64,000 nt of DNA, taken from positions 62,001-126,000 of the forward strand of contig JAXGZS010000005.1 in the NCBI GenBank assembly GCA_040776805.1. The letters are read 5' to 3'. Position numbers and translations under genes: made by a program. Origin of the DNA: UBA7702 sp040776805 (GTDB lineage Bacteria > Bacillota > Dehalobacteriia > UBA7702). Below are positions 1-12,295 of this stretch, in pieces. Numbering within the stretch: position 1 is the stretch's first letter; every line of letters starts with the position of its first letter. The notes beneath the pieces are model-generated. The model saw nothing but the letters and a program-made list of their open reading frames with translations. It was not told the origin of the DNA and searched no databases.

Positions 1-434
1 GCAAATTATATAAGAGGTTGGAGGACACCACTGTGGCAGAGGACTATTATTTGCAGACAGTGACCTTGCAGACAAGCCTCTATGGCTATCTGGAGGAATT
101 ATTTGCGTCAGAATCCCTGCCCCTGACCTATAAAGATTCTTTTGATATCGCCCATTTATTGAGAGATATCGAGGTGCGAATCAATTGTGGGGAACAATGC
201 CTGGCGGAAATGCTCCCGGACTATCTAAGAACCGCTACGGAACTGGGGGGAATCAAACTGTTTATTTTGGTCAACTTAAAATGCTTCCTATCCCCCGAAG
301 AACTGACGGAACTCTATGTCTATGCTTCTTACGAAAAGATTAACTTGTTACTATTGGAAAACACCTATAAAAAGCCGTATAGCGACCATGAAAGAATAAT
401 CCTTTTGGATTCTGATCTTTGCCGCCTAATTTGA
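1..434 (+). CDS. csn2: CRISPR-associated protein Csn2, C-terminal part (type II-A), cut by the window edge
   Basis: The reading frame is open to the first base of the window, so the start lies upstream; about 143 residues are visible. The C-terminus, with LLLLENTYKKPYSDHERIILLDSDLCRLI split here as LLLLENTYKK and DHERIILLDSDLC, matches the end of Csn2. Csn2 is the ring-forming, DNA-end-binding adaptation subunit found only in type II-A systems. The gene ends 107 bp before the first CRISPR repeat on the same strand, the usual cas9-cas1-cas2-csn2-array order, so cas9, cas1 and cas2 should lie just left of the window. The family call is firm because sequence and position agree. The subtype follows from csn2 itself, since Cas9 is not visible. 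Confidence 0.9.
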   Translation, partial: KLYKRLEDTTVAEDYYLQTVTLQTSLYGYLEELFASESLPLTYKDSFDIAHLLRDIEVRINCGEQCLAEMLPDYLRTATELGGIKLFILVNLKCFLSPEELTELYVYASYEKINLLLLENTYKKPYSDHERIILLDSDLCRLI

Positions 435-540
435 TTGCAAAAAATCCAAACATTTGATAAAATCAAAAAGAAGATACATCCTTTCCATATGAGATTTACC
501 GGCGTTGTGGTGGCGCATCCTCTCCTACCTACACTTTGAG
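435..540 (+). promoter_or_regulatory. CRISPR leader with repeat-like 3' end and an anti-repeat-like segment
   Basis: This AT-rich stretch lies between csn2 and the first repeat. It ends in CTTTGAG directly against the first repeat, which itself starts GTTTGAG. This resembles the leader-anchoring ATTTGAG motif that guides spacer insertion in type II-A loci. At 485-496 the leader reads CCATATGAGATT, the exact reverse complement of repeat positions 16-27. A possible promoter (TTGATT at 431-436, TTGATA or GATAAAAT near 454-462) is weak, so the start of the pre-crRNA transcript is uncertain. Confidence 0.7.
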
Positions 541-1434
541 GTTTGAGAATGGTGTAATCTCATATGGTAGTCAAACTGTGCTGCGTCTACCGTGGTCTGC
601 TCCGTGGTTTGAGAATGGTGTAATCTCATATGGTAGTCAAACCGATACAGGCAAAGTTATTTTCAGGATTACGTTTGAGAATGGTGTAATCTCATATGGT
701 AGTCAAACCAAACTTTTTATGTTATCATATAAATGTGAGTTTGAGAATGGTGTAATCTCATATGGTAGTCAAACGAAATCATTTGTTATCGTCACTGTTC
801 TTATGTTTGAGAATGGTGTAATCTCATATGGTAGTCAAACAATCCACCGGATGGGTACCATCGTCTTGGGGTTTGAGAATGGTGTAATCTCATATGGTAG
901 TCAAACCGGTCTTATTACCGCTATTCCGCAGATTATGTTTGAGAATGGTGTAATCTCATATGGTAGTCAAACGTAGCCGTAAACAAAAGTGCTACCTCCC
1001 CCGTTTGAGAATGGTGTAATCTCATATGGTAGTCAAACCTTCGTGGGGCGCGGCTCCTCCAGCCATGCGTTTGAGAATGGTGTAATCTCATATGGTAGTC
1101 AAACAGCAGACCTTCCACAATCGATCACAAAAAAGTTTGAGAATGGTGTAATCTCATATGGTAGTCAAACTGGATGCTATACTCTCTGCAGAGTCGCGCT
1201 GTTTGAGAATGGTGTAATCTCATATGGTAGTCAAACTGAGGCTTTTGCTACGGCAATACCGCAGATGTTTGAGAATGGTGTAATCTCATATGGTAGTCAA
1301 ACCGCTTTTGATGCTGTCCCAAACACCTGCAAGTTTGAGAATGGTGTAATCTCATATGGTAGTCAAACCTAATTGAGAGAGGATAAACGGCGGTGCCCGT
1401 TTGAGAATGGTGTAATCTCATATGGTAGTCAAAC
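541..1434 (+). CRISPR. Type II-A CRISPR array, 14 repeats of 36 bp and 13 spacers of 30 bp
   Basis: Fourteen identical 36-bp repeats begin at 541, 607, 673 and then every 66 bp, with the last at 1399-1434. The repeat starts GTTTGAGAATGG and ends GTAGTCAAAC, with GTTTGA/TCAAAC terminal complementarity, as usual for type II-A. All 13 spacers are exactly 30 bp. The terminal repeat shows no decay, unlike most arrays. The leader side is at 541, next to csn2, so the newest spacers should be on the left. Spacers 6 (907-936) and 11 (1237-1266) share 14 of 17 bases near their 3' ends. No spacer target could be identified by eye. Confidence 0.99.
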
Positions 1435-1435
1435 A

Positions 1436-1460
1436 CAAAAAAAAGACACCCGAAGGCGCC
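1436..1460 (-). terminator. Small hairpin with UUCG-type loop beside the array
   Basis: On the minus strand GGCGCC-TTCG-GGTGTC forms a 6-bp stem, using two G-U pairs, followed by a run of T. It could stop minus-strand readthrough into the CRISPR array. The plus-strand version pairs poorly. Confidence 0.45.
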
Positions 1461-1474
1461 TAATGTTTTTTTAC

Positions 1475-1548
1475 GATGGATTGTCAAGTCAAGTGCGCCA
1501 ATTCAAGTGTTTCTACACGAATTGGCGCACTTGACTTGACAATCCATC
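1475..1548. repeat. Perfect 30-bp inverted repeat (palindromic element)
   Basis: The arms 1475-1504 and 1519-1548 are perfect reverse complements over 30 bp, starting GATGGATTGTCAAG. The 14-nt centre can add four further pairs (GTGT/ACAC). No T-run follows, so it is not a simple terminator. It encodes no protein and lies between the array and the rRNA terminator. It could be a palindromic miniature element or an IS remnant. I do not recognise the family. Confidence 0.75.
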
Positions 1549-1571
1549 ATATAATAAATTTGCACAAAAAC

Positions 1572-1604
1572 AAAAGAGATTCTGATTTTCAGAATCTCTT
1601 TTTT
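1572..1604. terminator. Bidirectional rho-independent terminator between the CRISPR array and the rRNA operon
   Basis: AGAGATTCTG-ATTTT-CAGAATCTCT is a 10-bp perfect stem, with T-run on the plus side and A-run (T-run on minus) on the other. It can end both the plus-strand array transcript and the minus-strand rRNA transcript that finishes with 5S. Confidence 0.85.
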
Positions 1605-1614
1605 AAAAATTTAC

Positions 1615-1730
1615 CCCGGCGGCTACCTACTCTTCCGCGGACTCGCGTCCGAAGTACCAAAGGCGTGAAAGAGCTTAACGACTGTGTTCGGTAAGGGAAC
1701 AGGTGTGGCCTCTTTGCTATCGCCACCGGG
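1615..1730 (-). rRNA. rrf: 5S ribosomal RNA
   Basis: The reverse complement begins CCCGGTGGCGATAGC and ends GGTAGCCGCCGGG, with terminal stem and conserved internal sequence of bacterial 5S. It is the last gene of the rRNA operon. Ends are good to a few bases. Confidence 0.95.
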
Positions 1731-1846
1731 AAAGGTTATGACGTATTAAGTTAAGGAAAATCATTGATTAGAATGAAGTTCTTTAAAAATTGTATAGAGA
1801 AAACGGAAACGCTTTAGGGATGACATCGTCATAAAGGACGAATAGG

Positions 1847-4769
<2,923 letters not shown>

Positions 4770-4879
4770 TCTCGCCTTTATGTTGATGATCATTCTAAAG
4801 CTTATTGTTTCTGCTTTAAACATACTTAACTCGTAAAAAATTAAATTATGTCTTCTCTATACAATTTTCAAAGAACTTC

Positions 4880-4953
4880 TGGTGGAGATGAGCGGAATGA
4901 ACCGCTGACCCCTGCTTGCAAGGCAGGTGCTCTCCCAGCTGAGCTACACCCCA
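4880..4953 (-). tRNA. tRNA-Ala (anticodon TGC)
   Basis: The cloverleaf sequence GGGGTGTAGCTCAGCTGGGA is followed by an anticodon loop with TGC, a GGTTCATTCC T-loop and an encoded CCA end. The first acceptor pair looks imperfect, so the 5' end may be off by one base. Ala and Ile tRNAs in the 16S-23S spacer are the common bacterial arrangement. Confidence 0.95.
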
Positions 4954-4959
4954 TGATAT

Positions 4960-5036
<77 letters not shown>

Positions 5037-5115
5037 TGCTTACGCTTAACCGGCCTCTGGGAACTAAACAGTAGATTTCTTGTGCTCGACCTCGGTGTAT
5101 TACCGTAGTAATACT

Positions 5116-6688
<1,573 letters not shown>

Positions 6689-7090
6689 AATTATACATGA
6701 TACAAGTTTGCTCTTGCTCATTTACTTATTGTAAGTACGTCGTAATATCTATCTCTAAATACTACGCGCTCGTTTTCTACTCAGTCAATGCCTTACATCA
6801 ACATTAACCAAGACCCTGTATCTACCACCACAGATCTCTCCGTGGCCCGATACTCACAAGCTCTACTGTTCAGTTCCCACAGACCGGTGTTTAACAGGCG
6901 TTTTTTTGGCCTGTTAAGTGTTTTCCGCGACTCTCTCACCCTTCGGCGTGTGAGCGCGTCAACATTGATATATTATCATTTTTGAAGGCATCCGTCAACC
7001 CCTTTTTTTCATTTCTTTTAAAAAAGTTTTATGGGCCAACGAAAAGCGCGACTTTATTATAATGTCACGGAAGGACGATACTGTCAACCC
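6689..7090 (-). promoter_or_regulatory. rRNA operon leader with tandem promoters
   Basis: Two sigma-70 type promoters face the 16S gene. The upstream one has TTGACA at 7082-7087 and a -10 region at 7054-7063. The downstream one has TTGACG at 6993-6998 and TAATAT at 6970-6975, with a 17-bp spacer. Each -35 is preceded by an A-tract and GGGG (AAAAAAGGGGTTGAC), which suggests promoter duplication with UP-like elements. A third candidate (TTGACT 6783-6788, TAGTAT 6759-6764, 18-bp spacer) is weaker. A TTAACAGGC/GCCTGTTAA hairpin lies at 6890-6919 in the leader. No gene is seen in this 400-bp stretch. Confidence 0.75.
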
Positions 7091-7264
7091 CTTTTTTAAA
7101 TTATTTTTTACTTTTTTAGATAGCGCTGAAGAATCGCGCAATATTGGGCCCTGATGAAGGTACTTAAAGGTGCCAAAGTTGTCGCATTCATTCCTTTTAC
7201 AGACTTTTTTATTGAGCTTAATCCGATAGTCCTTTTCGGCGCTCCCTTTGAATCGGGGCACACC

Positions 7265-7921
7265 TCAGAACGAATAGATCCGTTCGGCCAAAGTTTCCGC
7301 ATCCTTCGTCAGCCGCCCAGGGGCCAAGGGAGATAGCTCCCTTTGATCCCCAAAGCCCCAAGCCACGAGGATCAGCGGAAGACCGGCGTTGGCTGCGGTG
7401 GCGTGGTCCACCCCGGAATCGCCGACATAGATTGCCTGCCGCCGATCAGCCCCCAACTGGGTTAAGGCGATTTCCACCATATCCGGAGCCGGTTTCAGAG
7501 ACACGCCCTCTCTTTGGCCGATGCTGACATCAAACAGGCCGGGGAAAAAGTATTCGGTCAGATTCTTCACCGCAACGTCGTTTTTATTGGAGACCACGGC
7601 GAGGCGAAACCCGGCGGCCTTCAGCTCCCGCAACAGTTCGGGAATACCGTCATAGGGCCTGGTTTTGACTGTACAGTGGGCGGTATAATACGTTTGAAAG
7701 GCAGCGAACAGCTCCGCAAAAACGCTGTCCGGGACCGGCTCCGCCACGGCCCGCCGCATCAGCTTGCGGACACCGTTTCCGATAAAGGAGCGGATTTCTG
7801 CGGTACTCCGTTGCGGATAGCCCCAGGCGGAGAGAACGCAATTGACGCTATCGGTGAGATCCATTAACGTATCGAGGAGGGTACCGTCGAGATCAAAAAT
7901 CACGGTATTGTATTGACTCAA
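7265..7921 (-). CDS. HAD-family phosphatase, phosphoglycolate phosphatase-like
   Basis: This is a haloacid dehalogenase subfamily IA hydrolase of 218 residues. The motifs appear in order: DLDGT (residues 10-14) with the nucleophile Asp10, VVSNKND (motif II), the conserved lysine in SLKPAPD, and YVGDSGVDH with the Mg-binding acids. The family includes phosphoglycolate phosphatase (Gph) and pyrophosphatase PpaX, and sequence alone does not decide the substrate. The start is a TTG with a plausible GGCGGTGA ribosome binding site upstream; no ATG lies near. It stands alone on the minus strand, with the rRNA promoters beyond its 3' end. Confidence 0.85.
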   Translation of the reverse strand: MSQYNTVIFDLDGTLLDTLMDLTDSVNCVLSAWGYPQRSTAEIRSFIGNGVRKLMRRAVAEPVPDSVFAELFAAFQTYYTAHCTVKTRPYDGIPELLRELKAAGFRLAVVSNKNDVAVKNLTEYFFPGLFDVSIGQREGVSLKPAPDMVEIALTQLGADRRQAIYVGDSGVDHATAANAGLPLILVAWGFGDQRELSPLAPGRLTKDAETLAERIYSF

Positions 7922-7974
7922 AAAATCACCGCCTTCTTTTTTACCGTTATATCATATATATTATATAGCATAAT

Positions 7975-8014
7975 CGACAAAAAACAAAGGACTCCCGCTA
8001 CAAAGCGGGAGTCC
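7975..8014 (-). terminator. Terminator of the SLH/PHP protein gene
   Basis: GGACTCCCGCT-ACAA-AGCGGGAGTCC is a perfect 11-bp stem at 7989-8014, followed on the minus strand by TTTGTTTTTT. Confidence 0.85.
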
Positions 8015-8098
8015 TCCATACCAAGTTCGGTTATGCGATCGGAGGGATTAGAGGCGATGTTAACACAAACTTTGGCAAACTTGACAAACGTTGAGGAA

Positions 8099-11000
8099 TT
8101 AGTAAATCGTGTTGAAAATGATCTGACATGCTTCGGCGCGGGTCGCGGTTGCTTTCGCCCGAATCGTATGATCATTGTAGCCGTGAATCAGGTCATTTGC
8201 GGTTAAGGCGTTAATATAGGCGGTCGCCCAAGAAGAAGCGCTGCCAATATCGTTAAAACCGGCCATGGAATAATTCTGGCTTATATCGATTCCCGCCACT
8301 CTGGCAATGATCGCAAACATCTGCTCTCTCGTAACCGGTGCGTTGGGATTGAATTTGCCGTTGCCTTCACCCAGGACAATCCCGGCATTTGCCAATTCCG
8401 TAACCGCTTTATAATACCAACTGCCGCTCTTTACATCGGAGAAGGTCGTTGTTCCGGTGGCCGTAAAGTCGCCCATGGCGGCGATGATTTGGCAGAATTC
8501 CGCTCTCGTGATGGTGGCGTCGGGCAAGAACTGATCGCTGCCGGGATAACCGTTGACATAACCTTTGGCTGCCAAAGAGTACACAGCTTGAGCCGCCCAA
8601 TTATTCTCCGGAAGATCACTGAAAAGGGTGTAGGTTTCTACCCATACGGGATTGGTGATCGCGTAATTGCCCTTGGCGTCCACAGCGGTGAAGCTATACC
8701 ATAGATGATCGGCGGCGCCATCCGGGGTTACTGTAAATTTCACGCGTTGCGTCGCGGTGGATTTATCAAAGGTCAATGTCTCTACAGCTTCTCCCCCGCT
8801 CCACAACGTAACCGAGGAGAGACCGTTCACCGCTTCGACGTCCATCTTGAAGGTCAAAGAACCGCCGTCTTTGACGATTTGCGTTGACCCGAATTCCGTA
8901 TTGCTGTCCGGCAATAAAATCGGGCCTTCCGTTACATAAGCATTCCCGTCGGCCAAAGCATTGAGATAATGGTCCGTGGTGCATTCTGTTTGTTTGTTAC
9001 TGCCGTCGCCAAGATCCGCATACATACGAATAATCCCGGGATAGAGCGTGGTAGAAGTTGCGTCGTGTTGATCGGAACCGGCGCTGAAGTATTTTTCTAC
9101 ACCTTCATTCCAAAAAGCCATGGCGGAGACGAAGGTTTTCGCGTCCATGTTGGAAACACCCACCGCCGTTAAGGTGCTGTTGAGATGATCCAGGTCTATG
9201 GTATCCCAGGCTTCGTCGGTGAGTACTGCATCAAGTCCGCTGAGATCGACGGTAGGCTGGATTTCAAGGAGGTCAAAACCGTCCCAGCCCTTGTCGGTGC
9301 CGCCGTTAACGCTGGCTTGGTTATATAGGAAGCCGTAATCGGAATAGGGGTGATGCACAATGACCAGGGCATTGTCTTTATGGCCCGCATCAATGATGTC
9401 CTGAGGCGTTGCCGTTGTGGCGTCCACAGGAGAGCCTTCTAAACCGGCGCCGTAAGATACGCCCAGGAGACCCCAATGGCCCCAGCCGGGAGATACTTCA
9501 ATATTGCTGAGGAATGGTATGCCCAATTTCGCCGCCATCGCCGCCATGGACTGATTATGCACACGGGAATCATGGTCGGAGATGGTAATGAAATCAAGCT
9601 TCGCCGCAATTTCCGCCCGGAAGAGGTTTTGCGCGGTGGTAGCGCCGTCGCCAAAATCGGAGTGCTGGTGATTATCGGCGCAATACCAGCCTGCACCTTC
9701 GGGGTCAATGAGCGTCGGAATCGTAAAAGTGTAGTTTACGCCGCTGTCGGATACCTTCGTGGTATAGGTGGCGGCTTTCGATTCAAAATCCGTACCGTAA
9801 TATGCCGTAAAGGTGATGTCATTCCCTTTGGACATGGTAAAGCTGATGGTATAAGGGGCTTCGGTGTTTAATGCGTCGGAAAAGTAGGTGGTGCCGCCCA
9901 GGGTTTTCATTTCCGAAGTAACACCTGAGATGGAAACTTTAAAGGGAATGGAAAAACCGTTTTCATCCACGGCTTTCAAGGTGATTTTCGCGCCGTCATC
10001 CAACGTGAAATCTTTTGTGGTATCTTCCGTGAGGCTCATCTCCGTACTGGTCACGGAAGTATACCCGGCAGCTTCCACTTTAAATTTATAGGTATAGTCC
10101 CCGTTCCCCAAAATATTGTCGGTACCGTCATCGAAGCCGGTATTGGGTAAATCAAAGGAGTAGTTGCCGTTTTTATCGGTGATGTCCCAGACGAAGGGCT
10201 GCATATTGGCAACCGCAACATCGGCAGCGCCGGGCACGCTCGTAGATTTCGCCGTCTTCGCGTAAACGCCGGTTTTTTCCGCGATCACATAGGCGCCGGC
10301 CACGGGATTGCCCTCGGAATCCAGAACTTTGCCGCTGATGGTGGAGTAATCCTCCGCCGAAATGTCATTGCGGTCAATGTAGCGATCAATCAAGGTCGCC
10401 GTTTCCGATTCATCGGAAACCAGGGATTCCCCAACATAGTGATAATGATTCCCGGGGACAAGATCCTGCAAGGTATAGAGATCTTTGTATCCGGTAGAAC
10501 CTTTATAGGCATTGGCGTGATCCATTTCCAAAGAGACGGCATAATTCTTACTGTAGGAAACGACAAAATTGCCAAAGTATTCCTGAACGCTGTCATCGCT
10601 GCCGATGGCGATCCCGGTTACCTTGGTATCAGGGTAAAAGCCATAGGGTCCAAACATGCTGGCGGCTTTGGTTGTAATGGAAAAACCGCTGTACATATCT
10701 TTGTAAGTTACCTTGTTGGCGGCGGGATTTTCAATGTCGCAGCCGAGACCGATGTAATTTTTACCGTCCTCCAAGGTATAGGTAATCGTCACATGAAGAG
10801 GTGCTTGGGTGGCGCCAAACTGCGTCGCGTCATTAACGCTGTTTTTATCGGCATCCGCGACCCAATAGCGGGTATGCACCGTGATCACAACCTTAGCGGC
10901 GGTGTTCTCCGTCACGTCTACGGTGATATCGTTTCTGAGATCCGTACCGTTATACGTCCCGGTGGAGGTCCAAAGGTCATTTAAAAACTCAATATCGTTG

Positions 11001-11323
11001 ATGATATTGGTTCCCATATCCCCGGCTGTACCGGCGCCGCCCCGGATACCGAGATCAAGAATGCTCCCTTTCGTCATGTTCCAATAATTATTGGAGTCCA
11101 CGGCGATGGAAAAGGCAATCTCATCATTGTATACGGTGAGGTCATGGGTACCGGTGGCACGGCCTTCGAAAATGGCCGTGGGACCTTCGCTTACGCCGCA
11201 AGCGGCATGAACATCGGCAGTGCCCGCAAAACCAATCATAAAAGACAACACCGCCATCACGATCAGGGTAAACAACAATGCCTTTTTACCTCTTACGAAA
11301 GGTTTTTGAAGCAAATGTTCCAT
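8099..11323 (-). CDS. Secreted SLH-anchored protein with a PHP-type metallohydrolase domain
   Basis: The protein has 1074 residues. A basic N-terminus followed by a hydrophobic helix (about 14-40, ending VHAAC) acts as a signal peptide. A carboxypeptidase-regulatory-like beta domain (VLDSEGNPVAGAYV) lies near 325-410. A PHP domain of the CehA/McbA kind spans about 540-815 with metal-ligand motifs NHQHSDFGDG, ITISDHDS, IEVSPGWGHWG, VIVHHPYSDYG and AGSDQHD. Three SLH domains fill about 900-1074. Known PHP relatives are phosphoesterases or amidohydrolases, but the substrate here is unknown. It should be held on the cell surface by cell-wall polymer binding. The two-component genes 11519-14078 lie just upstream on the same strand, so they may control it. 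That link is inference. Confidence 0.88.
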   Translation of the reverse strand: MEHLLQKPFVRGKKALLFTLIVMAVLSFMIGFAGTADVHAACGVSEGPTAIFEGRATGTHDLTVYNDEIAFSIAVDSNNYWNMTKGSILDLGIRGGAGTAGDMGTNIINDIEFLNDLWTSTGTYNGTDLRNDITVDVTENTAAKVVITVHTRYWVADADKNSVNDATQFGATQAPLHVTITYTLEDGKNYIGLGCDIENPAANKVTYKDMYSGFSITTKAASMFGPYGFYPDTKVTGIAIGSDDSVQEYFGNFVVSYSKNYAVSLEMDHANAYKGSTGYKDLYTLQDLVPGNHYHYVGESLVSDESETATLIDRYIDRNDISAEDYSTISGKVLDSEGNPVAGAYVIAEKTGVYAKTAKSTSVPGAADVAVANMQPFVWDITDKNGNYSFDLPNTGFDDGTDNILGNGDYTYKFKVEAAGYTSVTSTEMSLTEDTTKDFTLDDGAKITLKAVDENGFSIPFKVSISGVTSEMKTLGGTTYFSDALNTEAPYTISFTMSKGNDITFTAYYGTDFESKAATYTTKVSDSGVNYTFTIPTLIDPEGAGWYCADNHQHSDFGDGATTAQNLFRAEIAAKLDFITISDHDSRVHNQSMAAMAAKLGIPFLSNIEVSPGWGHWGLLGVSYGAGLEGSPVDATTATPQDIIDAGHKDNALVIVHHPYSDYGFLYNQASVNGGTDKGWDGFDLLEIQPTVDLSGLDAVLTDEAWDTIDLDHLNSTLTAVGVSNMDAKTFVSAMAFWNEGVEKYFSAGSDQHDATSTTLYPGIIRMYADLGDGSNKQTECTTDHYLNALADGNAYVTEGPILLPDSNTEFGSTQIVKDGGSLTFKMDVEAVNGLSSVTLWSGGEAVETLTFDKSTATQRVKFTVTPDGAADHLWYSFTAVDAKGNYAITNPVWVETYTLFSDLPENNWAAQAVYSLAAKGYVNGYPGSDQFLPDATITRAEFCQIIAAMGDFTATGTTTFSDVKSGSWYYKAVTELANAGIVLGEGNGKFNPNAPVTREQMFAIIARVAGIDISQNYSMAGFNDIGSASSWATAYINALTANDLIHGYNDHTIRAKATATRAEACQIIFNTIY

Positions 11324-11439
11324 ATCGTGTCCCTTCCTTTCATACGCTATCTCTTTAAAGACTGCAATATACCTCGTCTCCCCTATATTGCGGAGGATAG
11401 CTTTTCCATCATTATAAAATATTGTCGTTACAAAACCGT

Positions 11440-11494
11440 TACAGCAAAAATCAAAACAAAACCGCTTTCTTTGCGAAACTGCAAAGAAAGCGGT
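11440..11494 (-). terminator. Terminator of the two-component operon
   Basis: ACCGCTTTCTTTGC-GAAACT-GCAAAGAAAGCGGT is a perfect 14-bp stem at 11461-11494, followed on the minus strand by TTTTGTTTTGATTTTT. It separates the regulator from the SLH/PHP gene, so the latter must have its own promoter in 11324-11440. No clear promoter could be picked there. Confidence 0.85.
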
Positions 11495-11518
11495 CTTTTA
11501 AATTACTATTTTTTATTT

Positions 11519-12295
11519 TTATCGGTTGGTCAGCGAACCCACGGTAAATTCCGCCCAGGCATACTCCGTAAGGTATTCGCCGTGAAAGAGATTGCCCTCG
11601 CCGTTTAAATAGTCGTAGTAATCACAGGAAAACCGGTGGGGATCCACCCGAAGACAACCGGGCTTGGTTATCAGCAGATCATCAATACCGTATTCCGCCA
11701 GCATTCGTTTGAGGCGGTATAGGATCAGACGGAAGTAATTTTTAGCTTTTTCCCCGTTTTTATCTTCAAACAAAGCGGCCACGGCATCATTCATGGCGAC
11801 CCAAGCGCCGCGGTGATGCACCAGGTAGGCCAGTAATTCCGCGGACTTTTTATGCTGCACCGGCACGGGAACGCCGTCCACCAACAGCTGGAAACTGGGA
11901 AAGCAGTGGATTTCCAGCCGTTGCCGCGGACTCAAATTCGATATTTTAACGGCCCGGGCAATGCCGTGGCTTACATCTTCGGCGCAGAAGGGTTTCACGA
12001 TAAAATCAGCGGCCTCCACATCCCAGGCAGCCAAAGCATATTGGCTGTAACCCGTGATGAAAATCACCGCGGGAACATGTTCCAATGCCAAAAATTCTGT
12101 GGCCAAATCAATTCCGTTTAATTGAGGCATTTCGATATCGAGAAAGGCAATGTCCACAGGATACGATGAGGCATAAGCCAAGGCGTCAGGGGATTTGTCA
12201 AAAACCATAATTTCCTCGGCATCATCCCGCTGACGCAAAAACATCTCCAATATATGACGAGCTCTCTCCTCATCATCAACGATCATGAAGCGCAT
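11519..12295 (-). CDS. Response regulator with SARP/BTAD-like DNA-binding domain
   Basis: The start is the ATG at 12295 (MRFMIVDDEERA), preceded by GGGAGG, rather than the upstream in-frame ATG at 12319. This gives 258 residues. Residues 1-120 are a receiver domain with acidic pocket Asp7/Asp8, phospho-acceptor Asp53 in FLDIEMPQLNG, and a KPF lysine. Residues 130-240 (FPSFQLLVDGVPVPVQHKKS, then ELLAYLVHHRG) look like the winged-helix domain of SARP/BTAD-type regulators, not the LytTR domain usually found beside LytS-like kinases. The start overlaps the kinase gene by 20 bp, so the two are translated together. Target genes are unknown; the surface-protein gene downstream is the nearest candidate. 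Confidence 0.85.
   Translation of the reverse strand: MRFMIVDDEERARHILEMFLRQRDDAEEIMVFDKSPDALAYASSYPVDIAFLDIEMPQLNGIDLATEFLALEHVPAVIFITGYSQYALAAWDVEAADFIVKPFCAEDVSHGIARAVKISNLSPRQRLEIHCFPSFQLLVDGVPVPVQHKKSAELLAYLVHHRGAWVAMNDAVAALFEDKNGEKAKNYFRLILYRLKRMLAEYGIDDLLITKPGCLRVDPHRFSCDYYDYLNGEGNLFHGEYLTEYAWAEFTVGSLTNR

Noticed and set aside
536..1487. Open reading frames through the CRISPR array on both strands
   Set aside because: They come from the 66-bp repeat period (divisible by 3), which repeats the same peptide. No gene is encoded.
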